Shown here: positions 35,138 to 42,640 of the stretch, one piece after another | How the letters are laid out: each line of letters begins with the position of its first letter | How positions within the stretch are numbered: position 1 is the stretch's first letter | Position numbers and translations under genes: made by a program | NCBI RefSeq assembly: GCF_003459245.1 | Contig: NZ_QRVG01000003.1 | Span: 62,001 to 126,000, forward strand | Reading direction: 5' to 3' | DNA length: 64,000 nucleotides | Source: Collinsella sp. AF23-2 | Lineage (GTDB): Bacteria; Actinomycetota; Coriobacteriia; Coriobacteriales; Coriobacteriaceae | The notes under the pieces: generated by a model | Seen by the model: only the letters and a program-made list of their open reading frames with translations | Databases searched by the model: none | Told to the model about the DNA's origin: nothing

Positions 35138-35260
35138 CTAAGTGAGTAGGCTTTTCGCGACCTGCCGAGCACACCCAAAGCTGCCACTTCCGTGACCTGC
35201 GGTTTTACTAAGGCAGATACGCTTTGTGCTCGGCCTGCGCCAAAAAGTCTACTCACTTAG
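35138..35260. repeat. 123-bp MITE-like element, copy 1
   Basis: Terminal inverted repeats CTAAGTGAGTAG...CTACTCACTTAG extend to CTTTT/AAAAAG and GCCGAGCAC/GTGCTCGGC inside. The copy at 43515-43637 has the same length and is identical at most positions. There is no coding capacity. No target duplication is obvious. Confidence 0.88.
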
Positions 35261-35354
35261 CCTGAGTCGAAGCCAAACGGATCAAATCGAAGCCAAAATG
35301 AGCCAATCCACCGCAAGAGACGTGTGAATCCGCACTTCTTGCGGCGAATTGACG
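35261..35354. other. Intergenic region with CCGCAAGA hairpin
   Basis: CCGCAAGA...TCTTGCGG forms a hairpin at about 35312-35345. The stretch GCACTTCTTGCGGCGAATTG (35332-35352) recurs at 43690-43710 with one change, in both cases downstream of a 123-bp element. Confidence 0.5.
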
Positions 35355-35984
35355 CTACAAAGCGGTCAGAATGTCGGCGAGGTTGTCGATGACGGCGTCG
35401 GCTCCCGTTTGGTCCAGGTTAACGCCCTCGTGCGGACGCAGCGCCAGGACGCGCGCGCCGGAGCGCTTGCCGGCCTCGATGCCCAAAGGCGAGTCCTCGA
35501 TAACCAGGCACTCGGTAGGCTCCACACCCAGCGCCTCCATGGCACGCAGGTAGATCTCGGGGTCGGGCTTAAATGCACTGCACTCGTGACCGCTGATGGT
35601 GTAGTCCAGCACGTCGGTGATACCGGCAATCTCCACCAGCTCGTCAATGAGCTCGCGATAGGACGAGCTCGCGATGGCACACTTGACGCCGCGCTCGTGC
35701 AGCTCGCGCATCACCGGCTCCGTCTGCTCGTTGAGCAGCTCGGCATACGGAACAGGGTGAACCGGGCTGTAGACCTGCTTGTACTCAACGCGCAAGCGCT
35801 CGCGCAGCTCAACATCGTCGGGCACCAGCGACTTCCAGATGGCAGGCTCGTTAGACCCCGAAAGATCGGGGATCTCGTCAAAGTGGAACCCCTTTTCCTC
35901 CATAAACGCCACGCGGCGACGGTTGTAGAACCACTCGGTATCGACCAGCACGCCGTCCATATCAAACAGCACTGCCTTGATCAT
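35355..35984 (-). CDS. HAD superfamily phosphatase/phosphomutase (beta-phosphoglucomutase-like)
   Basis: 209 residues. HAD motif I is LFDMDGVLVDTEWF at the N-terminus (nucleophile Asp9 or so, acid/base Asp two residues later). Motif II is IASSSYREL (about 113), and motifs III and IV are KPDPEIY and VIEDSPLGIEAG. The cap domain is of the beta-phosphoglucomutase type. Substrate is unknown; sugar phosphates are likely. The ATG at 35982-35984 is chosen because GGAGGAG lies six bases away; the ATG at 35990 directly abuts it. It follows PTS operon 2 behind a terminator. Confidence 0.9.
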   Translation of the reverse strand: MIKAVLFDMDGVLVDTEWFYNRRRVAFMEEKGFHFDEIPDLSGSNEPAIWKSLVPDDVELRERLRVEYKQVYSPVHPVPYAELLNEQTEPVMRELHERGVKCAIASSSYRELIDELVEIAGITDVLDYTISGHECSAFKPDPEIYLRAMEALGVEPTECLVIEDSPLGIEAGKRSGARVLALRPHEGVNLDQTGADAVIDNLADILTAL

Positions 35985-35998
35985 ACGCATCTCCTCCC

Positions 35999-36033
35999 AC
36001 CTGCCAAAAAGGGACAGGTTTATTTTGGTAGGT
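35999..36033. repeat. GGGACAG-family hairpin upstream of the HAD gene
   Basis: ACCTGCCAAAAAGGGACAGG...TTTTGGTAGGT. The arms ACCTGCCAAAA and TTTTGGTAGGT pair. It lies directly ahead of the HAD ribosome site, like the copy upstream of 26127. Confidence 0.75.
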
Positions 36034-36074
36034 TTTATCTGGTGTTTTGCGACGCGACAGACACGCCCCCAAAG

Positions 36075-36106
36075 CAAAAAGGGGACGGGGCGCAAACCCC
36101 ATCCCC
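36075..36106 (-). terminator. Terminator of PTS operon 2
   Basis: On the minus strand GGGGATGGGG pairs with CCCCGTCCCC and is followed by TTTTTGC. It lies downstream of the SIS stop. Confidence 0.85.
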
Positions 36107-36140
36107 TCTCAATCAACCCGTAAGGTCTACTTACTTGTGA

Positions 36141-37124
36141 TTAGTAGGAAAGCTTCCACATGTAGCGACGCATGGTCAGCGGGTGCTGACGGGCCTCGGC
36201 GATCTGGTTGCCGTACTCGCGCATAACGGCGAGGTGCAGCAGCGGGTTGAAGTAGGTGACGACGCTCGCGGGCACGGCGTCAGCCAGGCCGTAGTCCTTG
36301 GAGTCGATCAGAGCGACCTTGGCGCCCATGCGCTCAAGGAAGGTGAGGGCGCGAGCGTCCATCGGACGGGTAGCACCATCGGACATGAAGAAGACGTAGG
36401 GCTTACCCTCGGTGGAAACCTCGAACGGGCCGTGGAAGTACTCGCCGGTGTTGTAGGCGGCGGCGTCGATCCACTGCATCTCGGTGAACAGGAAGGCGGC
36501 GTGAGAATAAGCCATCTTCTCGGAGGCACCGGAGGCCATGAAGTAGATCATCTTGTCGTCCTTGAAGTCCTCGGCGAACTTCTTGGCGAGCTTCTTGCAG
36601 TGCTGAGCGGCGTTCTCGCAGAGATCGAAAACGTTGGTGAGGCCGGTGATCATGTCCTCGTAGTGGTCATAGCCCTCGGTCTGCTGAAGGATCTCGAGAG
36701 CAAGAGCGATGGCATAGCCGGGCTTCTCGCACTTGGCAGCGTAGTTGGCGTGGAAGCCGTGGACGATGACGTGGTCGGCGTCGACGGTCAGAGCGGAGCC
36801 AGCCTTGTTGGTGAGGGAGACGACCGGGCAGTTGTGCTTCTTGGCGGTCTTGTTGGCCTCGACGGTCTCGGGCGTGGAGCCACCGAGGGAGCAGGTGATC
36901 ACGAAGGTGTGCTCGTTGACCCAGGAAGGCGTGTCGTAGTTGAACTCGTTAGCGGTGAAGATCTGAACGTTCAGCTTGTCCGTGTTGTTGGCCAGGAAGT
37001 ACTTGGCGGGGTAAAGGTCGGACATGGAAGCACCGCAGCCGACGAAAGCGACGCTGTGAATCTCGTGGTTGGACAGGACGTCAGCGACGATCTGCTTAGG
37101 GAGGTTAAGGTCGATCTCGTACAT
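36141..37124 (-). CDS. FrlB-like SIS domain enzyme of PTS operon 2
   Basis: About 328 residues, two SIS domains (VAFVGCGASMSDLYPAKYF, ITCSLGGSTPETVEANKTA; IYFMASGASEKMAYSHA, NTGEYFHGPFEVS). It ends RRYMWKLSY. GEYFHG keeps the glutamate and histidine of FrlB deglycases. It is the last gene of the IIAB-IIC-IID-SIS operon, so its substrate should be the phosphorylated sugar produced by this PTS. The ATG at 37122-37124 suits AAAGGA; the ATG three codons earlier abuts the site. Specific substrate unknown. Confidence 0.88.
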   Translation of the reverse strand: MYEIDLNLPKQIVADVLSNHEIHSVAFVGCGASMSDLYPAKYFLANNTDKLNVQIFTANEFNYDTPSWVNEHTFVITCSLGGSTPETVEANKTAKKHNCPVVSLTNKAGSALTVDADHVIVHGFHANYAAKCEKPGYAIALALEILQQTEGYDHYEDMITGLTNVFDLCENAAQHCKKLAKKFAEDFKDDKMIYFMASGASEKMAYSHAAFLFTEMQWIDAAAYNTGEYFHGPFEVSTEGKPYVFFMSDGATRPMDARALTFLERMGAKVALIDSKDYGLADAVPASVVTYFNPLLHLAVMREYGNQIAEARQHPLTMRRYMWKLSY

Positions 37125-37215
37125 CTGACACATTCCTTTCGATTTGTTGCGGCGCCACATTGCCGGACGCTCGCAGGGTTACCGTGGTTAGGACCGAGTC
37201 GCCGGCCCGTTGAGG

Positions 37216-37246
37216 ATGTGACAAAGGAACTGTCCCCTTGTCACAT
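37216..37246. repeat. GGGACAG-family hairpin between IID and the SIS gene
   Basis: ATGTGACAAAGG pairs with CCTTGTCACAT around AACTGTCC. The arms are unrelated to the other family members, but the core is kept. It could also slow transcription inside the operon. Confidence 0.75.
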
Positions 37247-37259
37247 GTTAGGGATGGAA

Positions 37260-37291
37260 GCCTGCCTGGGGTATGGGATGCCAGGCAGGCC
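37260..37291 (-). terminator. Hairpin after IID, possible attenuator
   Basis: GCCTGCCTGG and CCAGGCAGGC form a perfect 10-bp stem. On the minus strand it is followed by TTCCATCC, with too few T residues for full termination, so partial termination or 3'-end protection of the PTS message is likelier. Confidence 0.5.
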
Positions 37292-37315
37292 CCCGGGGGA
37301 AGCATTGGGTCGCGA

Positions 37316-38149
37316 CTAGGCCAGGATGCCGGCCGCGGAGAGGGCGATGCCGCCCACAATGGCGATCACGAGAAGCCAACCGGTGTTGACGTTCTTCTTG
37401 ATGAGCCAGTACATAAGGCCGGTGAGGCCAAGGGAGATCATCTGGGGCATCATGCCGTCCAGGATGTCCTGGATCACGACGGTACCCTCAGCGAACTGCA
37501 GCGGGGTGGTGGCGCCGATCAGCGTAGCGATCATGCCGCCCACGGACATAAGACCCACGATGCCGCAGACATACATGAGCTTCTCCATGAGGTCGCCGCC
37601 CTGGAGCTTGCTCAGGTACTCGTGGCCGCCCTGATAGCCCATCTTGGCAGCGAACCACGTGATCAGCACGGAGGGCACAATGGAGATGAGCATGGCCAGG
37701 ATCGGACCCATGATGGAGCCCTGCTGAGCCAGCTGAACGCCCAGGCCAAAGGCGATAACGCGGATGGTGCCCTGGAAGAAAGAGTCACCGATGCCGGAAA
37801 GCGGGCCCATGAGGGAGGTCTTGACCGCGTTAATCGAATCGGGATCGAAGTTCTCGGGATCCTTGGCGTACTCCTCCTCCATGGAGGCGGCGAGGCCTAG
37901 GACAAAAGCGCTCGTCTGCGGGGTGCAGTTGTAGAACGCCATGTGACGGTGGTAAGCCTCTTTCTTAGCAGCGAGCTGCTTGGGGTCGGACTCGTCCGGA
38001 TAGAGGCGATCGAGCGTGGGGACCATGCCGTAGAGGAAGCCCATGTTCATCTGACGCTCGTAGTTCCAAGAGGCCTGGATGGCCCAGGAGCGCCAGAAGA
38101 ACTGGCTGACCTTCTTGTTCAGGGACACGTCCTTGGTTGCGGTTGCCAT
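37316..38149 (-). CDS. PTS mannose/fructose/sorbose family IID component
   Basis: 277 residues. It begins MATATKDVSLNKKVSQFFWR, with the IID hallmarks WNYERQMNMGFLYGMVP, LGLAASMEEEYA, TSLMGPLSGIGDSFFQGTIR (about 115-135) and hydrophobic helices in the second half. Membrane partner of IIC. The first gene after IIC, with 13 bases between. Its N-terminal MATAT start is chosen over a longer frame running back through the IIC coding end. Confidence 0.95.
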   Translation of the reverse strand: MATATKDVSLNKKVSQFFWRSWAIQASWNYERQMNMGFLYGMVPTLDRLYPDESDPKQLAAKKEAYHRHMAFYNCTPQTSAFVLGLAASMEEEYAKDPENFDPDSINAVKTSLMGPLSGIGDSFFQGTIRVIAFGLGVQLAQQGSIMGPILAMLISIVPSVLITWFAAKMGYQGGHEYLSKLQGGDLMEKLMYVCGIVGLMSVGGMIATLIGATTPLQFAEGTVVIQDILDGMMPQMISLGLTGLMYWLIKKNVNTGWLLVIAIVGGIALSAAGILA

Positions 38150-38162
38150 AGTGTGTTCCTCC

Positions 38163-38957
38163 TTAGTCTTCGTCGTCTTCGAGCGGATCGTAGTCGGAAT
38201 CGACACCGGCGGCTGCATGGGAGCCATTGAACTTGAAGCCCATGAAGACGATAGCCAGGCACACACCGATCAGAGCGACCGCGATGACGGACAGGTTGAG
38301 GTAGGCGGCGAGCAGGAAGCCGATGAACAGGAACGGGGTCATACCCTTCTTGATCATCATGGTGAGCAGCAGGGCCAGACCGTAGGCGGTCATGATCTTG
38401 GTCGAGACGTTCAGACCAACGGACAGCCACTCGGGAACCATGTTGACGATGGCTTGGACCAGGTCGGTACCGACAAAGACGGCCAGGAAGATCGGCAGGA
38501 AGTACATGATGGCGTACAGACCGGAGCCGGCGCAGATGTGCATACGGTAGGCGGTCTTGAACTTGCCGTTATCAATCGCGCTATCGGCCACATGGGTGAG
38601 GGCGGCGATGATGGAACGGAACACGATGCCGAGGAGCTGACCCAGGACGGCGACCGGGATGGCGATCGTCATGGCGGTCTCGGCGGAAGCATCGGTCAGG
38701 CACGCGAAGGCAGCGGCCACGATGCCGCCCAGGACCATATCGGGCGGAACGGCGGCGCCGACCTGCACCAGGCCCATGGACACGAGCTCGACGGCGGCAC
38801 CGACGGCAAGGCCGGTGGGCACATCGCCCAGCAGCAGACCGACGAGCGTAGCGCCAACGAGAGGCTGCTCGAAGTTAAGACGACCGAGCAGGCGGGAGTC
38901 CCACATGCAGAACACGCCGACGAGGCCGACGAGCACCGCACTGATGAACGTATTCAT
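38163..38957 (-). CDS. PTS mannose/fructose/sorbose family IIC component
   Basis: 264 residues with multiple helices. Family signature: LVGATLVGLLLGDVPTG followed by GAAVELVSMGLVQVGAAVPPD. It ends in an acidic tail (DPLEDDED), like the IIC of operon 1. It forms the sugar channel with IID. Spacing to IIAB is about 36 bases. Start ATG at 38955-38957 with GGAG-like site. Confidence 0.95.
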   Translation of the reverse strand: MNTFISAVLVGLVGVFCMWDSRLLGRLNFEQPLVGATLVGLLLGDVPTGLAVGAAVELVSMGLVQVGAAVPPDMVLGGIVAAAFACLTDASAETAMTIAIPVAVLGQLLGIVFRSIIAALTHVADSAIDNGKFKTAYRMHICAGSGLYAIMYFLPIFLAVFVGTDLVQAIVNMVPEWLSVGLNVSTKIMTAYGLALLLTMMIKKGMTPFLFIGFLLAAYLNLSVIAVALIGVCLAIVFMGFKFNGSHAAAGVDSDYDPLEDDED

Positions 38958-38993
38958 ACCCTTCTCCTTTCAGTCAGGCAAAAGCCTGGTTGA

Positions 38994-39917
38994 TTACAGC
39001 TTGGCGTCGATGTCGACGCTCTGATACGTAGGGGTCTGCTGGACGTAGAGCTTGATGCCCATGTCGAGCAGCTGGTTGACGTCGGCCTTCTGGGTGGCGT
39101 CGAGGAAGACGGAGCTGTCCTTGCCGCCGACCTGATCGGCACCGTCGTGGTTGGCGGTGGCGCCCAGGTTGATGGCGTCGAGCTTGTAGCCCTGGCAGAA
39201 CTGCAGCATCTCGGCCGTGTTGCCAAAGACGAACATGACGCGCTCGCCGAGGGTGTTGAGCTTGTCCATCTTGGCGAGGGCACGCTCGACGGTGAAGACG
39301 TTCAGGCGCACGCCCTGGGGCTTGGCCAGCTTAAGAGCGCCCTTCTTGATGTCATCGTTGGCGGCAGCGTTGTCGACGACGATGATGCGCTCGGCCTGAA
39401 CCTTGGTGGTCCAGGTAAAGACGACCTGACCGTGCAGCAGACGGTAGTCAAGACGTGCGAGGACGATCTTGGCGGGACCGGAGCTGTGACGGGGCGCCTT
39501 AGCCTTCTTGGCGGGAGCCGCGGCAGCCTCGACCGGTGCGTTGGGGTTGGTCAGACCGGTGCGGGCCTCGTTGATGAGGGCCGCGAGCTCGGCACCCTTG
39601 ACGGGGGCGGGGCTCATAGCGAGCGTCAGTGCCAGCGGAATGTTGAAACCGCTGATCACCGTGAATGCCGCACCGTTGCGGGAAAGCTCGACCATGCTGT
39701 TGTTGACCGAGCTGCCGAGCATATCGGTCAGCACATAGACGGTGTCGTCCGCGTTGAACGTGGCGATCATGGCGTCCACCTTGTTGGTGATGGGCTCCTT
39801 GTCGTCACGAGCAAGCGACACGACGTGGACGTTCGACACGTCGCCGAGAACCATCTCGAGCGTGTCTTTGGCGCCTGCGGCCAGGCCGCCATGAGATGCG
39901 AGAATGATCTGATTCAT
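38994..39917 (-). CDS. PTS mannose family fused IIAB component
   Basis: 307 residues combining both phosphotransfer domains. IIA (about 1-125) starts MNQIILASHGGLAAGAKDTL with active His9. An Ala/Pro/Lys linker (about 128-147) follows. IIB (about 150-307) contains ARLDYRLLHGQVVFTW with the active histidine in HGQ. Operon 1 has these domains as two separate genes, so the two systems are not recent duplicates. First gene of operon 2. Confidence 0.95.
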   Translation of the reverse strand: MNQIILASHGGLAAGAKDTLEMVLGDVSNVHVVSLARDDKEPITNKVDAMIATFNADDTVYVLTDMLGSSVNNSMVELSRNGAAFTVISGFNIPLALTLAMSPAPVKGAELAALINEARTGLTNPNAPVEAAAAPAKKAKAPRHSSGPAKIVLARLDYRLLHGQVVFTWTTKVQAERIIVVDNAAANDDIKKGALKLAKPQGVRLNVFTVERALAKMDKLNTLGERVMFVFGNTAEMLQFCQGYKLDAINLGATANHDGADQVGGKDSSVFLDATQKADVNQLLDMGIKLYVQQTPTYQSVDIDAKL

Positions 39918-39941
39918 CTTGCCTCCTCCTTTTCGTTATGG

Positions 39942-39962
39942 TCATTATAACGTCTTATACGT
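39942..39962. promoter_or_regulatory. Possible GntR operator of PTS operon 2
   Basis: CATTATAACGTCTTATACGT lies about 25 bases upstream of the IIAB start. Similar AT-rich sequence (ACGTATATAACGT) lies upstream of the GntR at 33890 and (CGTTATATAC) upstream of the DMT gene at 41233. Confidence 0.4.
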
Positions 39963-40100
39963 TGCGGATATTGCTAATTAGTATAAAGACCGTTCGCGGG
40001 TGAAAATCGACCGTTGACGGGTTTAACGTACTTGAAACGTTGGGGCTGGGCAGGCCGGCACTGGCGGGATAACCCCAAGTCGGACCCTGTGCGCAATCCC

Positions 40101-41183
40101 CTATCGCACGAAGTACCAGGGGCTTTCCTGCACGGTGGGCTCCAGCGCGATGCCGGTGCGCTCGCGGAAGAGATCCATGTCCTGCGATTTCTCCGTCCAC
40201 CACGCGTTGGGCTTAAAGGTCATGCTCTCAACGACATGACCGACAAACACACTGTTGCGCAGCTTGGAAAAGTCGGTGTTCATAATCACGATGGACGCGA
40301 GCACCAAAACGATGCCCAGAACTTTGATCGCGCCGGCGGGCTCGGCGTAGACACCAATGCCCAGCAGTACGGTGACGACTGTCTCGAATGACATTACGAC
40401 GGGAACTTTCGACGTCTCGAGCCCCATGGACAGACCCTGCATATATAAGACATAGGCCACGGCTGTGGGGATGAGTCCAAAGCCAAGGAACAGCAGCAGC
40501 AGCTGTGGCGACATTGCCGCGGCGACATCTGGCCACGGAGCCGCGATAGCCGCCATAACCGCACCGCCAAAAACAAGGCCCCAAAACGTGACAGCCAGCG
40601 GGTGGACCGTCTTGGTTGCGATCCGGCTAAACACCGCGAGCGACGCGCCACAAAAGCCCGCAATCACGCCCGACGTGACGCCCCAAACCGAAAAATGAAA
40701 ACCGGAAAGGTCGCCATCGGTCACTGCAAGTACACAGCCACCGATGTTAAAAGCGATGGCAACGAGCTTGTTGGGAGTCACATCCTCGCGATAAAGTACG
40801 CGGCCGAGCATGACGCCAAACACCGGCGAGGTGTAGAGCAGCACCGAGGCCGTGGACATGCCCACCTCGCCCATGCACTCGTAATAAAGCGTGTTAGCGG
40901 TGGCGAGGCCGATAATGCCAAGAAGCGCACAAGGAACAAGCTCTTTAGGACTTGCCTTGAACAGTGCCAGGGGACCCGATGCCTTTCCCTCACGAGCACC
41001 TCCCTGGCAACCCATGAATGCCAAGACCGGAGCCATTAAGACGGCACCCGACAACAGGCGAAAGGCCGCCATGCTCTGAGACGTAACGCCCATGGCCGAG
41101 ATGCCGTTTACAAAGATTCCGATGCTGCCCCACATAAGCGCGGCGATCAGCACCAGCACATAGCCCAGATTGCTCCTCTTCAA
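40101..41183 (-). CDS. EamA/DMT family transporter
   Basis: About 360 residues, ten helices in two EamA repeats (LVLIAALMWGSIGIFVNGIS; VWGVTSGVIAGFCGASLAVF). After the last helix a hydrophilic tail of about 50 residues follows (ending SPWYFVR), longer than usual. I place the start at TTG 41181-41183, giving MKRSNLGYVLV, because GAGGAGG lies five bases upstream; the in-frame ATG at 41217-41219 has no ribosome site. The gene faces PTS operon 2 and has a similar AT-rich site upstream, so it may export a product of that pathway; this is inference. Confidence 0.85.
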   Translation of the reverse strand: MKRSNLGYVLVLIAALMWGSIGIFVNGISAMGVTSQSMAAFRLLSGAVLMAPVLAFMGCQGGAREGKASGPLALFKASPKELVPCALLGIIGLATANTLYYECMGEVGMSTASVLLYTSPVFGVMLGRVLYREDVTPNKLVAIAFNIGGCVLAVTDGDLSGFHFSVWGVTSGVIAGFCGASLAVFSRIATKTVHPLAVTFWGLVFGGAVMAAIAAPWPDVAAAMSPQLLLLFLGFGLIPTAVAYVLYMQGLSMGLETSKVPVVMSFETVVTVLLGIGVYAEPAGAIKVLGIVLVLASIVIMNTDFSKLRNSVFVGHVVESMTFKPNAWWTEKSQDMDLFRERTGIALEPTVQESPWYFVR

Positions 41184-41223
41184 CGCAGCCTCCTCGGTAT
41201 TGTTTCCAATATGTTTCATACTA

Positions 41224-41442
41224 CGTTATAGTCGTTATATACATTTTTCAAGACACAAATCGGCGAACGGGAAATCTCTTGAAACAAGGAGTGTCGCAGG
41301 TGCCGGCAGAAAGGGAACGTCCCCAAGTGCCGCTCTAGCAGTTGCGGTGAAATAGTTCTCAAACAGAGGCTTCACGCTCCCAAACAGGAACTATTCCACC
41401 GCAACTCATGAGGGGTATTGGGCTGTTAGGCCGCTCTATCCC
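41224..41442. other. Intergenic region with 67-bp hairpin
   Basis: No gene. At 41340-41406 AGTTGCGGTGAAATAGTTC pairs with GAACTATTCCACCGCAACT around a loop that itself contains GAGGCTTCACGCTC. No T-run follows. CGTTATATAC at 41233 is the possible GntR site. Confidence 0.6.
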
Positions 41443-42435
41443 TTAGTAATCCAGCTTCCACATGTAACGGCGCGTCATGTAATCCTTGTGGGTGACGGCG
41501 GAGAGCGCACGCATGTAGACGTTGTTGAGGATCGGGGCAAAGATCAGGTGGTTGAAGTATTCGCTCACGCTGTCCTTGATGTCGTTGAGGCCAAGCTCCT
41601 TGGCGTCGAGCTGATAGACGCGATCGCCACCGTACTGGTTGACGAAACGGATGCCGCGCTCGTCGTTGCAGCGGCTGCGGCCGACGCTGATGAGCTGGAA
41701 CAGCGAGGTGCGCTTGTCCAGGATCTCGAAGGGGCCGTGGAAGAAGTCGCAGGTGTTGATGGTGCAGGAGTCGATCTGCAGCATCTCCTGCACGTTGCAG
41801 ATGCTAAAGACGTAGGCGGCACCAAAGAGCGGACCCTGAGCCATCACGTTGATGCAGGGCTTGTCGGCGTTCTGCTCGGCCCACTTGGCTGCGAGCGGAC
41901 GGGTGTACTCGACGGCCTTGCGATAGATGGGATCGACCAGGTCGAAGGCGGCCATAGCGGTCTCGTACTCGGCATAGCCCTCGATCTGCTGCGTGAGCTC
42001 CATGGCGATCATGGTCACGACGGCGGAGTTGGTGCGGCCCATGCAGGACTCGTCGATGGCAAGGCTGTCGTACTGGATCTTGTAGTCGCAGACTTCGGTG
42101 AGGCCAGACTCGTCAACATAGATGGCGATGGTGCTGGCGCCGTGGTCCTTGGCGACCTGGGCGGCGACGATGGTCTCCTTGGTGCCGCGCATGGACACGA
42201 CGACGGCCAGGGTGTTCTCGTTGACGTAGGCCGGGGTGGCGTGCACGAACTCGTTGCTGGTGTAGCTGGAGCTCACGACCTGCGTGGCCTCGTGCTCCAT
42301 AAAGTACTGGGCAGGATAGTTGCCGCCGTTGGATCCGCCGGCGCCAATCCACACGACGCGCTTGATGCCGCCCTTGTCTGCCTTGTCAGCCAAAACCTGA
42401 GAGACGACGTCCTTAACCTGTTCCTGAGTAGTCAT
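41443..42435 (-). CDS. FrlB-like SIS domain protein with variant active-site region
   Basis: 330 residues, two SIS domains (VVWIGAGGSNGGNYPAQYF; INVMAQGPLFGAAYVF). It ends RRYMWKLDY like the operon 2 enzyme. It differs at two places: the first-domain loop reads VSMRGTKET rather than CSxSGxT, and NTCDFFHGPFE has Asp230 where the other three have Glu, while His233 is kept. It is divergent from the GntR at 42641, with matching 18-bp repeats at both promoters. No PTS gene is adjacent. Substrate or reaction may differ from the paralogues. Confidence 0.85.
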   Translation of the reverse strand: MTTQEQVKDVVSQVLADKADKGGIKRVVWIGAGGSNGGNYPAQYFMEHEATQVVSSSYTSNEFVHATPAYVNENTLAVVVSMRGTKETIVAAQVAKDHGASTIAIYVDESGLTEVCDYKIQYDSLAIDESCMGRTNSAVVTMIAMELTQQIEGYAEYETAMAAFDLVDPIYRKAVEYTRPLAAKWAEQNADKPCINVMAQGPLFGAAYVFSICNVQEMLQIDSCTINTCDFFHGPFEILDKRTSLFQLISVGRSRCNDERGIRFVNQYGGDRVYQLDAKELGLNDIKDSVSEYFNHLIFAPILNNVYMRALSAVTHKDYMTRRYMWKLDY

Positions 42436-42473
42436 CGTGCATCAGCCTTTCTTCTCGTTTGATGCTCTTGATG

Positions 42474-42491
42474 GCATACAAGTTACATACA
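42474..42491. promoter_or_regulatory. Operator candidate near the SIS start (18-bp repeat, copy 1)
   Basis: GCATACAAGTTACATACA is repeated as GCATACAGGTTAGATACA at 42613-42630. An inverted partial copy, AGTTGTATGC, lies between them at 42511-42520. Confidence 0.6.
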
Positions 42492-42612
42492 TGTTTTGGT
42501 TATGTCGACTAGTTGTATGCTATATTTGTCTTAGATATTTTGCTGGTAAAGTTTTCGGCAATCCATTATCAGCGGTTTTGTTGTCATGTTGGATACATGC
42601 TTGGTTCAGTAA

Positions 42613-42630
42613 GCATACAGGTTAGATACA
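42613..42630. promoter_or_regulatory. Operator candidate near the gntR start (18-bp repeat, copy 2)
   Basis: GCATACAGGTTAGATACA, 16 of 18 bases as in 42474-42491, located 10 bases before the gntR start. The placement fits joint control of both divergent promoters. Confidence 0.6.
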
Positions 42631-42640
42631 GATTGTTCGC

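Noticed and set aside
35138..35260. Rho-independent terminator
   Set aside because: The inverted ends are 123 bp apart and the whole sequence is conserved in a second location, so it is an element rather than a terminator.
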